From HyVt-337 sp964428895 (lineage in GTDB: Bacteria > Planctomycetota > Phycisphaerae > SM23-33), in assembly GCA_964428895.1 (NCBI GenBank), contig CAYRZU010000039.1, forward strand, positions 1 through 31,053: a DNA stretch of 31,053 nt. Reading direction: 5' to 3'. A program made the translations under genes and the position numbers. Below, in pieces: positions 14,750 through 22,413 of this stretch (positions are counted from its first letter, which is position 1; each line of letters begins with the position of its first letter). The notes beneath the pieces are model-generated. The model saw nothing but the letters and a program-made list of their open reading frames with translations. It was not told the DNA's origin and made no database searches.

Positions 14750-15523
14750 ATGGTTGACTGGTTCACGGTCGTTTGCCAAATCGGCAACTTCATCATCCTG
14801 GTACTGCTGCTTCGGTGGCTGCTCTATAGGCCTGTGATTCGGGCTATGGACGCACGGCAGAAGCGTATTGACGCCGAGCTATCTGATGCTCAGGAGGCCA
14901 AAGCGTCTGCGCAGGCTGAGGCGGAATCGCTGCATCAGACGCAGCAGGAGTTGGAAGAGGGGCGCGAGGCCTTCATGGCCCAGGCCCGGGCCGATGCCGA
15001 TGCGCGTCGGACGGAGTTGATGGCCCAAGCCGAAACAGATGTCACCCAGCAGAAGGAGCAGTGGCTTGAGGCGGTCCAGCGCCAGCGGGAACAGTTCTTG
15101 CAGTCGTTGCGGCAGAACGTGGCGGAGAAGCTCTCGACCGTGGCGCGGAAGGCGTTGGCCGATCTGGCCGACATTGACCTGGAGCGACAGGTGGTAGCCG
15201 CGTTTCTGCGACGGCTGGGGCAACTGCCCGACGATCAGCGGCAGGCGCTGGCCGAGGCGGCCGGCAAGGCCGATCGGTCGTTGGTGGTCCGAACGGCGTG
15301 GGAGTTGACGGACGATCAGAAGAGCCAGGTCACCGATGCCGCCAAGGCCCTGACAGACGGCCAAAGCGTGACGTTCGAACGGGCGGCGGACGTGGTGTGT
15401 GGCATCGAGTTGGTGGTGGAGGGGCAGGCGGTCGGTTGGAGCGTGGGCCGTTACCTCGATGACGTCACCGACGCCCTCAACGTGGCGATCGGCCAGCAGA
15501 CCCAGCAGGAGACCTCCGCATAA
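14750..15523 (+). CDS. atpF: N-ATPase subunit b with delta-like C-terminal region
   Basis: The product is 257 aa, much longer than a typical b subunit (~156-170 aa). An N-terminal membrane helix (about 8-25) ends in the usual L-L-Y-R-P-V. A long charged Q/E/A/R-rich coiled coil (about 38-140) forms the peripheral stalk. The region after ~145 is not coiled coil. It resembles subunit delta, ending in V-V-C-G-I-E-L-V-V-E-G-Q-A-V-G-W-S-V, similar to the delta C-terminal strand pair. N-ATPase operons lack a separate atpH, so this region probably anchors the stalk to F1. The start is an ATG with GGAG eight bases upstream. Confidence 0.9.
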   Translation: MVDWFTVVCQIGNFIILVLLLRWLLYRPVIRAMDARQKRIDAELSDAQEAKASAQAEAESLHQTQQELEEGREAFMAQARADADARRTELMAQAETDVTQQKEQWLEAVQRQREQFLQSLRQNVAEKLSTVARKALADLADIDLERQVVAAFLRRLGQLPDDQRQALAEAAGKADRSLVVRTAWELTDDQKSQVTDAAKALTDGQSVTFERAADVVCGIELVVEGQAVGWSVGRYLDDVTDALNVAIGQQTQQETSA

Positions 15524-15537
15524 TTGCGTGATCGCCG

Positions 15538-17085
15538 ATGAGAAACGAGCAGCCGAATCTCGAGCGGATCGCAGCCGACCTGAATGAGGCGGTCGACCAG
15601 GCCCTCGGCGCCACCCAGCCGGAACTGTCCTCCCGTGAGGTCGGTCGCGTGGTGGAGGTCGGCCCGAGCTACGCGTTGGTGGAAGGCCTGCCGGGCGTCA
15701 AAGCCGAAGAGGTCGTCCGCTTTCCGGGCGACAAGCTCGGGATGGCGTTCAACCTCGACGCCGACCAGATCGGCGTGGTGCTGATGGACCCCACCGAGGA
15801 AATCCACGCCGGCACGGAGGTCCGCCGCACCGGGCGCGTCATGGACGTTCCCGTAGGCCCGGACGTGCTGGGGCGAATCGTGGATCCCGCCGGCCGGCCG
15901 CTGGATGGTCGCGGGCCGGTCGCGTCCGTTGAACGAAGGCCCATCGAGCGCGACGCGGCAGGCATTCTCGATCGTGACCCGGTCGAAGTGCCGCTTCAGA
16001 CCGGCATCAAGGTCATCGACGCGCTGATCCCGGTCGGCCGCGGCCAGCGAGAGCTGATCCTGGGTGACCGCCAGACGGGCAAGACCGCCATTGCCATCGA
16101 CACCATCCTGAATCAGAAGGATTTCGGCGTCGTCTGCATCTACTGCGCCATCGGCCAACGGAGTAGCGCCGTAGCCAAGGTGGTGGCCACCCTCCGCGAG
16201 AACGACGCCATGGACTACACGGCCGTCGTGGTCTCCACCGGCGAAGACACCGCCGGCCTGCGGTTCGCGGCGCCCTATGCGGCCGTCAGCATGGCCGAGT
16301 ACCTCATGGAGCAGGGCAAGGATGTCCTGATCATCTACGACGACCTGACCCGCCACGCTCGGGCCTATCGCGAGCTGTCGCTGTTGTTGCGTCGGCCGCC
16401 GGGGCGGGAGGCATTCCCGGGGGACATCTTCTACATCCATTCGCGCTTGCTGGAGCGGGCGACGCACTTGAACCAGTCGCTCGGCGGCGGATCGATCACA
16501 GCCTTGCCCATTGTGGAAACCCACGCCCAGAATATCTCGGCCTACATCCCGACCAATCTGATCTCCATCACGGACGGTCAGGTGTACCTGTCGCCCACGC
16601 TTTTCCAGCAAGGCCAGCTCCCGGCCGTCGATGTCGGCAAGAGCGTCTCACGCGTGGGCGGCAAGGCGCAGTTGCCCGCTTTCCGCGCCGCGGCGGGCGA
16701 TTTGCGACTCAGCTACTCACAGTTTGAGGAGCTGGAACGGTTCAGCCGTTACGGGGCCCGCCTTGAAGAAGCTCAGCGCAAGAATCTCGAACACGGCCGA
16801 CGCGTTCGGGAAGTGCTCAAGCAAGGCGAACACGCGCCGCTGACGGCCAGTGAGCAGGTGGCGGTATTGCTGGCGGTCAGTGAGGGGTTGTTCGACGACA
16901 TCCCCATTGCCAGGGCCGCCGAGGCCCAGCAGGCCGTCGGCCAATGCTTGCACGAGAAGTTGTCTGAATTGGCCGGCCGGATCGAGTCCGGCGAGAAGCT
17001 CTCCGACGACGATCAGCAGATGTTGTTGGAGAGCCTTGGACCCGCTGTGGCGCCGCTTAGCGAATCGACCGATGGAAACGCTTGA
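15538..17085 (+). CDS. atpA: N-ATPase subunit alpha
   Basis: The product is 515 aa, the non-catalytic nucleotide-binding subunit of the F1 head. Walker A is G-D-R-Q-T-G-K-T (176-183). The arginine finger that reaches into the beta active site is R372 in S-V-S-R-V-G-G. The Walker B region reads D-V-L-I-I-Y-D-D-L (262-270). The ATG at 15538 is the first possible start, since an in-frame stop lies just upstream; no good ribosome binding site is seen, and the gap from atpF is 14 bases. The last 14 bases overlap atpG. Confidence 0.95.
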   Translation: MRNEQPNLERIAADLNEAVDQALGATQPELSSREVGRVVEVGPSYALVEGLPGVKAEEVVRFPGDKLGMAFNLDADQIGVVLMDPTEEIHAGTEVRRTGRVMDVPVGPDVLGRIVDPAGRPLDGRGPVASVERRPIERDAAGILDRDPVEVPLQTGIKVIDALIPVGRGQRELILGDRQTGKTAIAIDTILNQKDFGVVCIYCAIGQRSSAVAKVVATLRENDAMDYTAVVVSTGEDTAGLRFAAPYAAVSMAEYLMEQGKDVLIIYDDLTRHARAYRELSLLLRRPPGREAFPGDIFYIHSRLLERATHLNQSLGGGSITALPIVETHAQNISAYIPTNLISITDGQVYLSPTLFQQGQLPAVDVGKSVSRVGGKAQLPAFRAAAGDLRLSYSQFEELERFSRYGARLEEAQRKNLEHGRRVREVLKQGEHAPLTASEQVAVLLAVSEGLFDDIPIARAAEAQQAVGQCLHEKLSELAGRIESGEKLSDDDQQMLLESLGPAVAPLSESTDGNA

Positions 17086-17953
17086 GGAACTTCGCAGCCG
17101 GATCGACAGCGCCGATGGCCTTCTGTCTGTCGTCCGAACCATGAAGGGCCTGGCGGCCGTCAATATCCGCCAGTATGAGCGGGCGTCTGAATCGATGGCT
17201 GACTACTTCCGGACGGTCGAGCTCGGTCTGCAAGTCTTGCTCCGTGATCGGCCGGCCGATGTTCGCCTTCGCCCGGCCGAATCCAATGGCGGTCGATGCG
17301 TGGCCGTTCTGTTCGGGTCGGACCAGGGGATGGTGGGGCAGTTCAACGCCGAAATCGCCTCTCATGCCATGGCTGAGCTTGATCGGTTGGAGGTCGGCCC
17401 GGATCGGGTGCTGCTGGCGGTCGGCCAGCGCCTCGGCGGCGACCTCGAAGGCCTCGGCCACGACGTGGCAGGAACCTTCTCTCTGCCAAGTTCGGTGGCG
17501 GGAATTGCCCCGGCCGTTCAGGAAGCGCTGTTGATCTTGCAGGAGTTTCGTCAGGCTCAGGATGTCGAGCGTGTGATTCTGTTCCATCACCGCCCGCTCT
17601 CAGCGGCGAGCTACGAACCGGTGACGTGGCAGATTCTTCCCCTGGACACCGATTGGCTGGCCGAACTGGAAGATCGCGATTGGCCCACCAAGCAACTGCC
17701 GATGTTCCTGGCCGACTGGTCCAAGCTGCTGTCGAGCCTGGTCCGGCAGGTGCTGCTGGTCTCATTGTTCCGGGCGTTCTCGGCCTCGTTGGCAGCCGAA
17801 AACGCCAGCCGGCTGGCTTCGATGCAGGCGGCCGAGAAGAACATCGACGAGCGCCTGGAAAAGCTCAACGGCCACTTCCATCTCCGCCGACAAACAGCGA
17901 TCACGGCCGAGCTTCTGGACGTCATGTCAGGCTTCGAAGCCCTTCAGGGCTAG
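17072..17953 (+). CDS. atpG: N-ATPase subunit gamma
   Basis: The product is 293 aa. It is the rotating central shaft, recognised by the N-terminal coiled helix containing V-V-R-T-M-K-G-L-A-A-V-N-I and the C-terminal helix A-S-L-A-A-E-N-A-S-R-L-A-S-M-Q-A-A-E-K-N-I, which is the conserved gamma signature. The start is the ATG at 17072, inside the end of atpA (14-base overlap); upstream codons in this frame read through atpA out of frame. It is the last gene of the operon, as in other N-ATPases, and no atpH follows. N-ATPase gamma subunits are divergent from those of ordinary F-ATPases, and the middle part here is only weakly recognisable. Confidence 0.9.
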   Translation: METLEELRSRIDSADGLLSVVRTMKGLAAVNIRQYERASESMADYFRTVELGLQVLLRDRPADVRLRPAESNGGRCVAVLFGSDQGMVGQFNAEIASHAMAELDRLEVGPDRVLLAVGQRLGGDLEGLGHDVAGTFSLPSSVAGIAPAVQEALLILQEFRQAQDVERVILFHHRPLSAASYEPVTWQILPLDTDWLAELEDRDWPTKQLPMFLADWSKLLSSLVRQVLLVSLFRAFSASLAAENASRLASMQAAEKNIDERLEKLNGHFHLRRQTAITAELLDVMSGFEALQG

Positions 17954-18008
17954 GCGTCTTCCAGGTTGGCGTCTTGGCTAACACACTTCGAATGGTCCAA
18001 GCTCAGGC

Positions 18009-18037
18009 TTGACGGATTGATCAGACCGGAGTAACTT
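18009..18037 (+). promoter_or_regulatory. putative promoter of the his operon leader
   Basis: TTGACG (18009-18014, 5 of 6) and TAACTT (18032-18037, 3 of 6) are separated by 17 bases. Transcription would start about 40 bases before the leader-peptide ATG. The -10 is weak. Confidence 0.35.
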
Positions 18038-18082
18038 GCAGACAACGATGGCGGTGTTATCGTCGCCTGTGAGACATAGGAA

Positions 18083-18154
18083 ATGAACGTCTTGAGACCC
18101 CGCACACGGCACCATCATTCGCGTCTGAGCCCCTCGGGCCGCGTTGCGGTGTAG
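18083..18154 (+). CDS. hisL: putative his operon leader peptide
   Basis: A 23-codon reading frame starts at ATG 18083 and ends at TAG 18152-18154. It reads M-N-V-L-R-P-R-T-R-H-H-H-S-R-L and so on, with three consecutive His codons (CAC CAT CAT, 18110-18118). AGGA lies very close to the ATG, so the ribosome binding site is not ideal. It precedes a terminator that is followed by hisG, which is the arrangement of his attenuators in proteobacteria (the E. coli HisL has seven His codons). The stop codon lies so that a ribosome there would cover the second arm of the first hairpin. The peptide itself would have no enzymatic role. The function is inferred from layout, not from homology. Confidence 0.55.
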   Translation: MNVLRPRTRHHHSRLSPSGRVAV

Positions 18155-18209
18155 TCTGCCCCAAGACCAGACCATGCACACGCCGGCCCCCGGGTCGGCG
18201 TTTTTGTTT
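18100..18209 (+). promoter_or_regulatory. putative ribosome-mediated transcription attenuator of the his operon
   Basis: Three alternative pairings are visible. (1:2) 18100-18110 pairs with 18138-18149: five bases CCGCA/TGCGG, a bulge, then CGGC/GCCG; the His codons lie at the end of the first arm and in the loop. (2:3) GGGCCG 18136-18141 pairs with CGGCCC 18184-18189, and CCC 18131-18133 can continue with GGG 18192-18194. (3:4) is the terminator 18181-18200 plus T run. A ribosome stalled on the His codons would cover arm 1 and free arm 2 to pair with arm 3, blocking the terminator. A ribosome at the stop codon would cover arm 2 and let the terminator form. Confidence 0.6.
18181..18209 (+). 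terminator. intrinsic terminator between the leader peptide and hisG
   Basis: An eight-pair stem (18181-18188 with 18193-18200, one G-U pair) with a four-base loop is followed directly by TTTTTGTTT. It lies 228 bases after atpG and 43 bases before hisG. It can serve as the attenuator terminator of the his operon and also stop read-through from the ATPase operon. Confidence 0.85.
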
Positions 18210-18251
18210 GCAGACACGTCGGCGGCCGGGGCCAGGCGGGGAGAGAGAACG

Positions 18252-19121
18252 ATGACGGAACAGATGAGCCCGATCCGGTTGGCCCTGCCCAAGGGCCGAA
18301 TGGAAGACGGCATTCTTGAATTGCTGCGGGAGGCGGGCATTAGCGTGACCGCGCACGCCCGCGGTTATCGGCCGACGTTGAGCTTGGACGGCTTTGAGGT
18401 CAAGATGCTCAAGCCTCAGAACGTGGTGGAGATGCTGTCGACCGGCTCGCGAGACGTGGGCTTTGCCGGCGTGGATTGGGTCACGGAACTCGAAGCCGAC
18501 GTGGTCGAGCTACTGGACACCCAACTGGACCCCGTACAGGTCGTGGCGGCCGCTCCGGCGGGCCTGCTGGAACAGGGCCAGCTACCGGCCCGCCCGTTGC
18601 TGGTTGCCTCAGAACTGGAACGCATTACCACCGACTGGATGAGTCGGAAGAGCCTCGACGCTTCGTTCGTCCGCACCTATGGGGCTACCGAGGTCTTTCC
18701 GCCTGAAGACGCCGACGTGATCGTCGACGTTACCGCCAGCGGCGCGACCCTCAAAGCCAATGGACTGGTGATTGTGGAGGAACTGCTAACCAGTTCGACG
18801 CGACTGTTTGCCAGCCGACGGGCCACCGACGACCCGGCCAAACGCGCCCGCATTGATGAACTGGTCCTGTTGTTGACAAGCGTGCTGGAGGCCCGCCAGC
18901 GGATGATGCTGGAAGTGAATGTGCCCGAAGATCGGTTGCAGGAGGTCATCGCGGCGCTGCCGTGCATGCGCGAGCCGACCATGTCGCCGCTGCATGGCGG
19001 GGCCGGCTATGCCGTCAAAGCCGCGATCCCCAAATGTGAACTGACCCGCGTGATTCCCGAGATCAAGCGCCTCGGCGGGATGGACATCGTTGTGACAGCC
19101 TTGTCACAAATCGTGCCCTAG
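18252..19121 (+). CDS. hisG: ATP phosphoribosyltransferase, long form
   Basis: The product is 289 aa. It joins ATP and PRPP in the first step of histidine synthesis. The start is the ATG at 18252, with GGGGAGAGAG upstream; codons further upstream in frame would run through the terminator. The N-terminal L-P-K-G-R-M (12-17) and the PRPP loop E-D-A-D-V-I-V-D-V-T-A-S-G-A-T-L (152-167) are visible. The C-terminal ~75 residues (from about 212) form the ACT-like regulatory domain of the long HisG type, including P-L-H-G-G-A-G-Y. This domain usually gives feedback inhibition by histidine, so no HisZ partner is needed. It is the first structural gene of the operon. Confidence 0.95.
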   Translation: MTEQMSPIRLALPKGRMEDGILELLREAGISVTAHARGYRPTLSLDGFEVKMLKPQNVVEMLSTGSRDVGFAGVDWVTELEADVVELLDTQLDPVQVVAAAPAGLLEQGQLPARPLLVASELERITTDWMSRKSLDASFVRTYGATEVFPPEDADVIVDVTASGATLKANGLVIVEELLTSSTRLFASRRATDDPAKRARIDELVLLLTSVLEARQRMMLEVNVPEDRLQEVIAALPCMREPTMSPLHGGAGYAVKAAIPKCELTRVIPEIKRLGGMDIVVTALSQIVP

Positions 19122-19131
19122 GAGCGGCCCT

Positions 19132-20469
19132 GTGAACGTCCCCGACCCATCTCCGAGCCCGTCTCCCTACGCCGCTGCGGTGAAGGCCTATCGTCCCCCG
19201 GCGCCGCTAACCCCCACCGACTTGCGCCTGCATAGTAACGAAGGCATGCTGCTGGTGACCGACTGGCTGGACGTGTTGAGTAAGCTTTCCGCCGAGGCCG
19301 TCAGCGGCTATCCATCGGCGGCTGCGCTGGAAGCGCAAATCGCCGATGCCTTTGGGCTGGACGCGGCCCAGGTGCTGGCCGGTACGGGCGGTGATGATGT
19401 TGTTGAACGCGCCTTGCGGGCATATCTGTGTCCCGGTCGCCGTGTCATTCTGAACGATCCGAGCTTTGTCATGCTCGGCCGTTACGCCACGTTGGCCGGA
19501 GGTGAATCGGTCACGCTGCCTTGGTTGGCCGGGCCCTTGCCGGTGGACGACATGCTTTCCGCCGTCGATGAGACTACCGCCATGATCGTGGTGGTCTCGC
19601 CCAACAATCCGACCGGCCTTGCCGCCACCGCAGACGATTTGCGGCGATTACGCGATGGTGCCCCTTCGGCCATGCTGTTGGTGGACCTCGCCTACGGAGA
19701 ATTCGCCGACGAGGATCTCACCGCGTCGGCTCTGTCGCTGCCGAACACCATCGTGATTCGCAGTTTCTCGAAGGCGTGGGGCCTGGCCGGCCTGCGGGTG
19801 GGCTGGGCCGCCGGGCCGCCGGACGTTATGGAGAATCTGCGGGCGGTAGGGCATCCATACCCTGTCTCGTCCCCAGCGGCGGCGATTGTGTCCCATGTAT
19901 TGGGTCGCCGGTCGATTGTGGATGACTTTGTCGCGCGGATTCGCCGGCACCGACGGCGGCTTGCGGATGTTCTGGCCACTTGCGGCGTCGACTTTGCGCC
20001 GTCGCAAGCGAACTTCATCCTGGCCCAGTTCAATAACGCCGTTTGGGTCCGTGACGGCCTGGCCGGGCTGGGCATTCTCGTTCGAGCTTTTCCGGAGGTG
20101 CCCGTTCTGGGCGACCGGCTGCGAATCACCGTTCCCGGCGACCCGGACGACCTGGAACGACTGTGTTCGGCCGTGGAGACGGTCGTACGCCCGCAACGTG
20201 TGCGGGTCGATTCCCGCGTCGGCGAGGCCGGCCCTTTGGCCGATCCAGTTTCGGCCGACGAAGCGTCGCTTCGAGCGGCTGTCGAATCGGATGGGGGCCG
20301 CGTCTGGTTCATCGGCGCCGACGTCGAGTCCATCCGCACTGCCCGTCGAGTCGGGCTTTTGCCATTGGCCCTTGCGACCACCAACGGGCCGGACGCGTCC
20401 GACCTTCTTCTGGCCGGGGCCGCCCGCGTACTGAAGGACCTGCAACAACTCGAGGAACTCCTGCCATGA
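19132..20469 (+). CDS. hisC: histidinol-phosphate aminotransferase with C-terminal HAD-like tail
   Basis: The product is 445 aa against a usual ~350-360. Residues ~20-352 are a class-I/II PLP aminotransferase: P-N-N-P-T-G (157-162), D185 and Y188 in V-D-L-A-Y-G-E, and the PLP lysine K214 in S-F-S-K-A-W-G-L-A-G-L-R. It converts imidazole-acetol phosphate to histidinol phosphate. The extra ~75 residues (about 372-445) look like the C-terminal end of a HAD phosphatase: V-W-F-I-G-A-D-V-E-S-I-R-T-A-R-R-V-G, then a short strand, then L-L-L-A-G-A-A-R-V-L-K-D-L. The HAD nucleophile half (D-x-D) is absent. The start is GTG with GGAG eight to nine bases upstream. The stop overlaps the hisB start by four bases. 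Confidence 0.9.
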   Translation: MNVPDPSPSPSPYAAAVKAYRPPAPLTPTDLRLHSNEGMLLVTDWLDVLSKLSAEAVSGYPSAAALEAQIADAFGLDAAQVLAGTGGDDVVERALRAYLCPGRRVILNDPSFVMLGRYATLAGGESVTLPWLAGPLPVDDMLSAVDETTAMIVVVSPNNPTGLAATADDLRRLRDGAPSAMLLVDLAYGEFADEDLTASALSLPNTIVIRSFSKAWGLAGLRVGWAAGPPDVMENLRAVGHPYPVSSPAAAIVSHVLGRRSIVDDFVARIRRHRRRLADVLATCGVDFAPSQANFILAQFNNAVWVRDGLAGLGILVRAFPEVPVLGDRLRITVPGDPDDLERLCSAVETVVRPQRVRVDSRVGEAGPLADPVSADEASLRAAVESDGGRVWFIGADVESIRTARRVGLLPLALATTNGPDASDLLLAGAARVLKDLQQLEELLP

Positions 20470-21059
20470 CCACCAAGCGTACCGCTACCGTCAAACGGAC
20501 AACTGCCGAAACCGACATTGAACTGACGCTCTGCCTCGACGGCAGTGGTCAGGTGGAGGTGAGCAGCGGCATCGGCTTTGTCGACCACTTGCTGACGTTG
20601 CTGGCTCGTCACGCGGGGTTTGACCTACAGCTGTCCTGCACGGGTGACCTGCATGTTGACGACCATCACACTGCCGAAGACTGCGCCATCGCCCTGGGCG
20701 AAGCCATTGACCAAGCCTTGGGCGAGCGGCGAGGCATTGGGCGATTTGGGTGGGCCCTGGCGCCGATGGACGAGGCATTGGCCCGCGCGGCGGTCGACCT
20801 GTCGGGGCGCGGCTTGGCGGTGGTACGGCTGGCGCTGTCGGGGCAGCCGTTAGGAACGCTTCAGTCTGAGAATGTGCCGCACCTGCTGCACAGCCTGGCC
20901 CGGACGGCTCGTGCGACGATCCATCTGGACGTGCTTCGCGGCGGGAACGACCATCACCGGGCCGAGGCGGCCTTCAAGGCGTTGGCGCTGGCGCTGCGCC
21001 AGGCGACGGGCGCCACGGGAGATGATCGGGTCCCCAGCACCAAGGAGACGCTCTCGTGA
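20466..21059 (+). CDS. hisB: imidazoleglycerol-phosphate dehydratase
   Basis: The product is 197 aa, the usual length for a monofunctional HisB (dehydratase only, without the N-terminal phosphatase of the enterobacterial protein). Metal-binding His/Glu blocks are visible: G-F-V-D-H-L-L, D-D-H-H-T-A-E-D, and G-N-D-H-H-R-A-E-A-A-F-K-A near the C-terminus. Mn2+ bound here removes water from imidazole-glycerol phosphate. The start is ATG 20466, overlapping hisC by four bases (ATGA); longer in-frame extensions read through hisC. It overlaps hisH by four bases. Confidence 0.95.
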   Translation: MTTKRTATVKRTTAETDIELTLCLDGSGQVEVSSGIGFVDHLLTLLARHAGFDLQLSCTGDLHVDDHHTAEDCAIALGEAIDQALGERRGIGRFGWALAPMDEALARAAVDLSGRGLAVVRLALSGQPLGTLQSENVPHLLHSLARTARATIHLDVLRGGNDHHRAEAAFKALALALRQATGATGDDRVPSTKETLS

Positions 21060-21667
21060 GCGAGTCGGCTACCGTGGTGGTCCGGACGGGCACGGCCAAC
21101 TTGGCGTCGGTGTTGGCGGCGTTGGGGCGTCTGGGTGTAACGGCCCGGGCCAGCAACGCCCCCGCCGACGTGCAGGCGGCGGGGCGAGTCGTTCTGCCCG
21201 GTGTGGGGGCCTACGGGTCTGCGATGGATCGTCTGGCAGCGGACGACCTGATCGATCCCCTTCGTCAGCGAATCCGTACGGGCATGCCGACGCTGGGGAT
21301 TTGCCTGGGGATGCAACTGTTGTTCAATGGCAGCGACGAAAGCCCCGATCGACCGGGGCTGGGAGTTGTCCCGGGGAAGCTCCAGAGGTTTGAGCGCGGT
21401 GTCCGCGTTCCGCAGATGGGCTGGAATCGGATTGTTGCTGAGGATTGCGACATCCTCCAGAGCGGCTATGTTTACTTCGCCAATTCCTATCGCGCTGTCG
21501 GAGCGCCAGACGGGTGGTCGGCCGCGATGGCCGACCACGGTGGGACGTTTCTGGCTGCCATCGAACGAGGCCCGGTGGTGGCTTGCCAGTTTCATCCGGA
21601 ATTATCGGGGTCGTTCGGCCTGGCGTTGATCCGTCGGTGGCTGTCGATCGGAGGCGCTCCATGCTGA
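21056..21667 (+). CDS. hisH: imidazole glycerol phosphate synthase, glutaminase subunit
   Basis: The product is 203 aa, a class-I glutamine amidotransferase that supplies ammonia to HisF. The catalytic triad is C83 in G-I-C-L-G-M-Q, H180 and E182 in C-Q-F-H-P-E. The oxyanion-region P-G-V-G-A is at 48-52. The block usually read as Y-F-V-H-S-Y is Y-F-A-N-S-Y here, so its histidine is replaced. The start is GTG with AGGAG nine bases upstream, overlapping hisB by four bases. It overlaps hisF by seven bases, so the two partner subunits are made by coupled translation. Confidence 0.95.
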   Translation: MSESATVVVRTGTANLASVLAALGRLGVTARASNAPADVQAAGRVVLPGVGAYGSAMDRLAADDLIDPLRQRIRTGMPTLGICLGMQLLFNGSDESPDRPGLGVVPGKLQRFERGVRVPQMGWNRIVAEDCDILQSGYVYFANSYRAVGAPDGWSAAMADHGGTFLAAIERGPVVACQFHPELSGSFGLALIRRWLSIGGAPC

Positions 21668-22413
21668 CGGTCCGAATCATTCCCTGTCTGGACATCCGCG
21701 ACGGCGAAGTCGTCAAGGGCGTGCAGTTTCAGCACCTTCGGTCCGCGGGCGACCCGGCCGAGCTCGCCGCGGAGTATGAGCGTCAGGGCGCGGATGAACT
21801 GGCGATGCTGGATGTCTCGGCGACCCCGGAAGGACGCAAGACGGCCGTTCAAACCGTCAAGGCCGTTCGCCGTGTTCTGGCCGTACCCATGCTGGTCGGT
21901 GGGGGCGTACGCGCCGCCGATGACGCTGCGGCTTTGCTGGACGCGGGGGCCGACAAGGTCTCCGCCAATACGGCGGCCGTGGAACACCCGAAAATGATCG
22001 ACGAAATCGCCGAGCGCTTCGGAAGCCAGTGCACGGTGTTGGCAATCGACGCGGCGGAATGCGAAGGCGGCTTCGAAGTGGTGACGCGAAGCGGCACGCA
22101 CCGGACCGGGCAAGATGCCGTGGCCTGGGCCCGAGAGGCCGCAAATCGCGGCGCCGGCGAAATCCTCTTGACCAGTTGGGACCGCGATGGGACTCGACGC
22201 GGCTATCACCTGGAGTTGATCGGCCAGACCGCAAGGTGCGTCTGCGTACCCATCATTGCCTCCGGTGGAGCCCAGAACGCTCGGCATCTGGCCGAGGCCG
22301 TTCGAGCCGGCGCGACGGGACTGCTGGCCGCATCGATCTTCCACGACGCGGAGTTGACCGTTGGCGATTTGAAACGTGATTTGGGATCGTTGGGCGTGGA
22401 GGTCCGATCGTGA
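21661..22413 (+). CDS. hisF: imidazole glycerol phosphate synthase, cyclase subunit
   Basis: The product is 250 aa with a (beta/alpha)8 barrel. The two catalytic aspartates are in the canonical positions: D11 in C-L-D-I-R-D-G and D130 in L-A-I-D-A. Phosphate-binding glycine loops G-G-G-V-R (80-84) and A-S-G-G-A are visible, and L-L-T-S-W-D-R-D-G-T is the typical seventh-strand block (usually S-M-D-x-D-G-T). It makes imidazole-glycerol phosphate and AICAR using ammonia from HisH. The start is ATG 21661, with GGAGG seven bases upstream, overlapping hisH by seven bases. It overlaps the following hisA-I-E gene by four bases. Confidence 0.95.
   Translation: MLTVRIIPCLDIRDGEVVKGVQFQHLRSAGDPAELAAEYERQGADELAMLDVSATPEGRKTAVQTVKAVRRVLAVPMLVGGGVRAADDAAALLDAGADKVSANTAAVEHPKMIDEIAERFGSQCTVLAIDAAECEGGFEVVTRSGTHRTGQDAVAWAREAANRGAGEILLTSWDRDGTRRGYHLELIGQTARCVCVPIIASGGAQNARHLAEAVRAGATGLLAASIFHDAELTVGDLKRDLGSLGVEVRS

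Noticed and set aside
17954..18251. A T-box or other known riboswitch in the his leader
   Set aside because: No T-box consensus, specifier loop or recognisable riboswitch core was seen; the leader-peptide model explains the structure better.
19692..20612. Antisense open frames over hisC and hisB, and similar ones over hisA and hisF (22206-23185)
   Set aside because: Low-complexity R/S/T/P-rich translations opposite genes with complete catalytic motifs.
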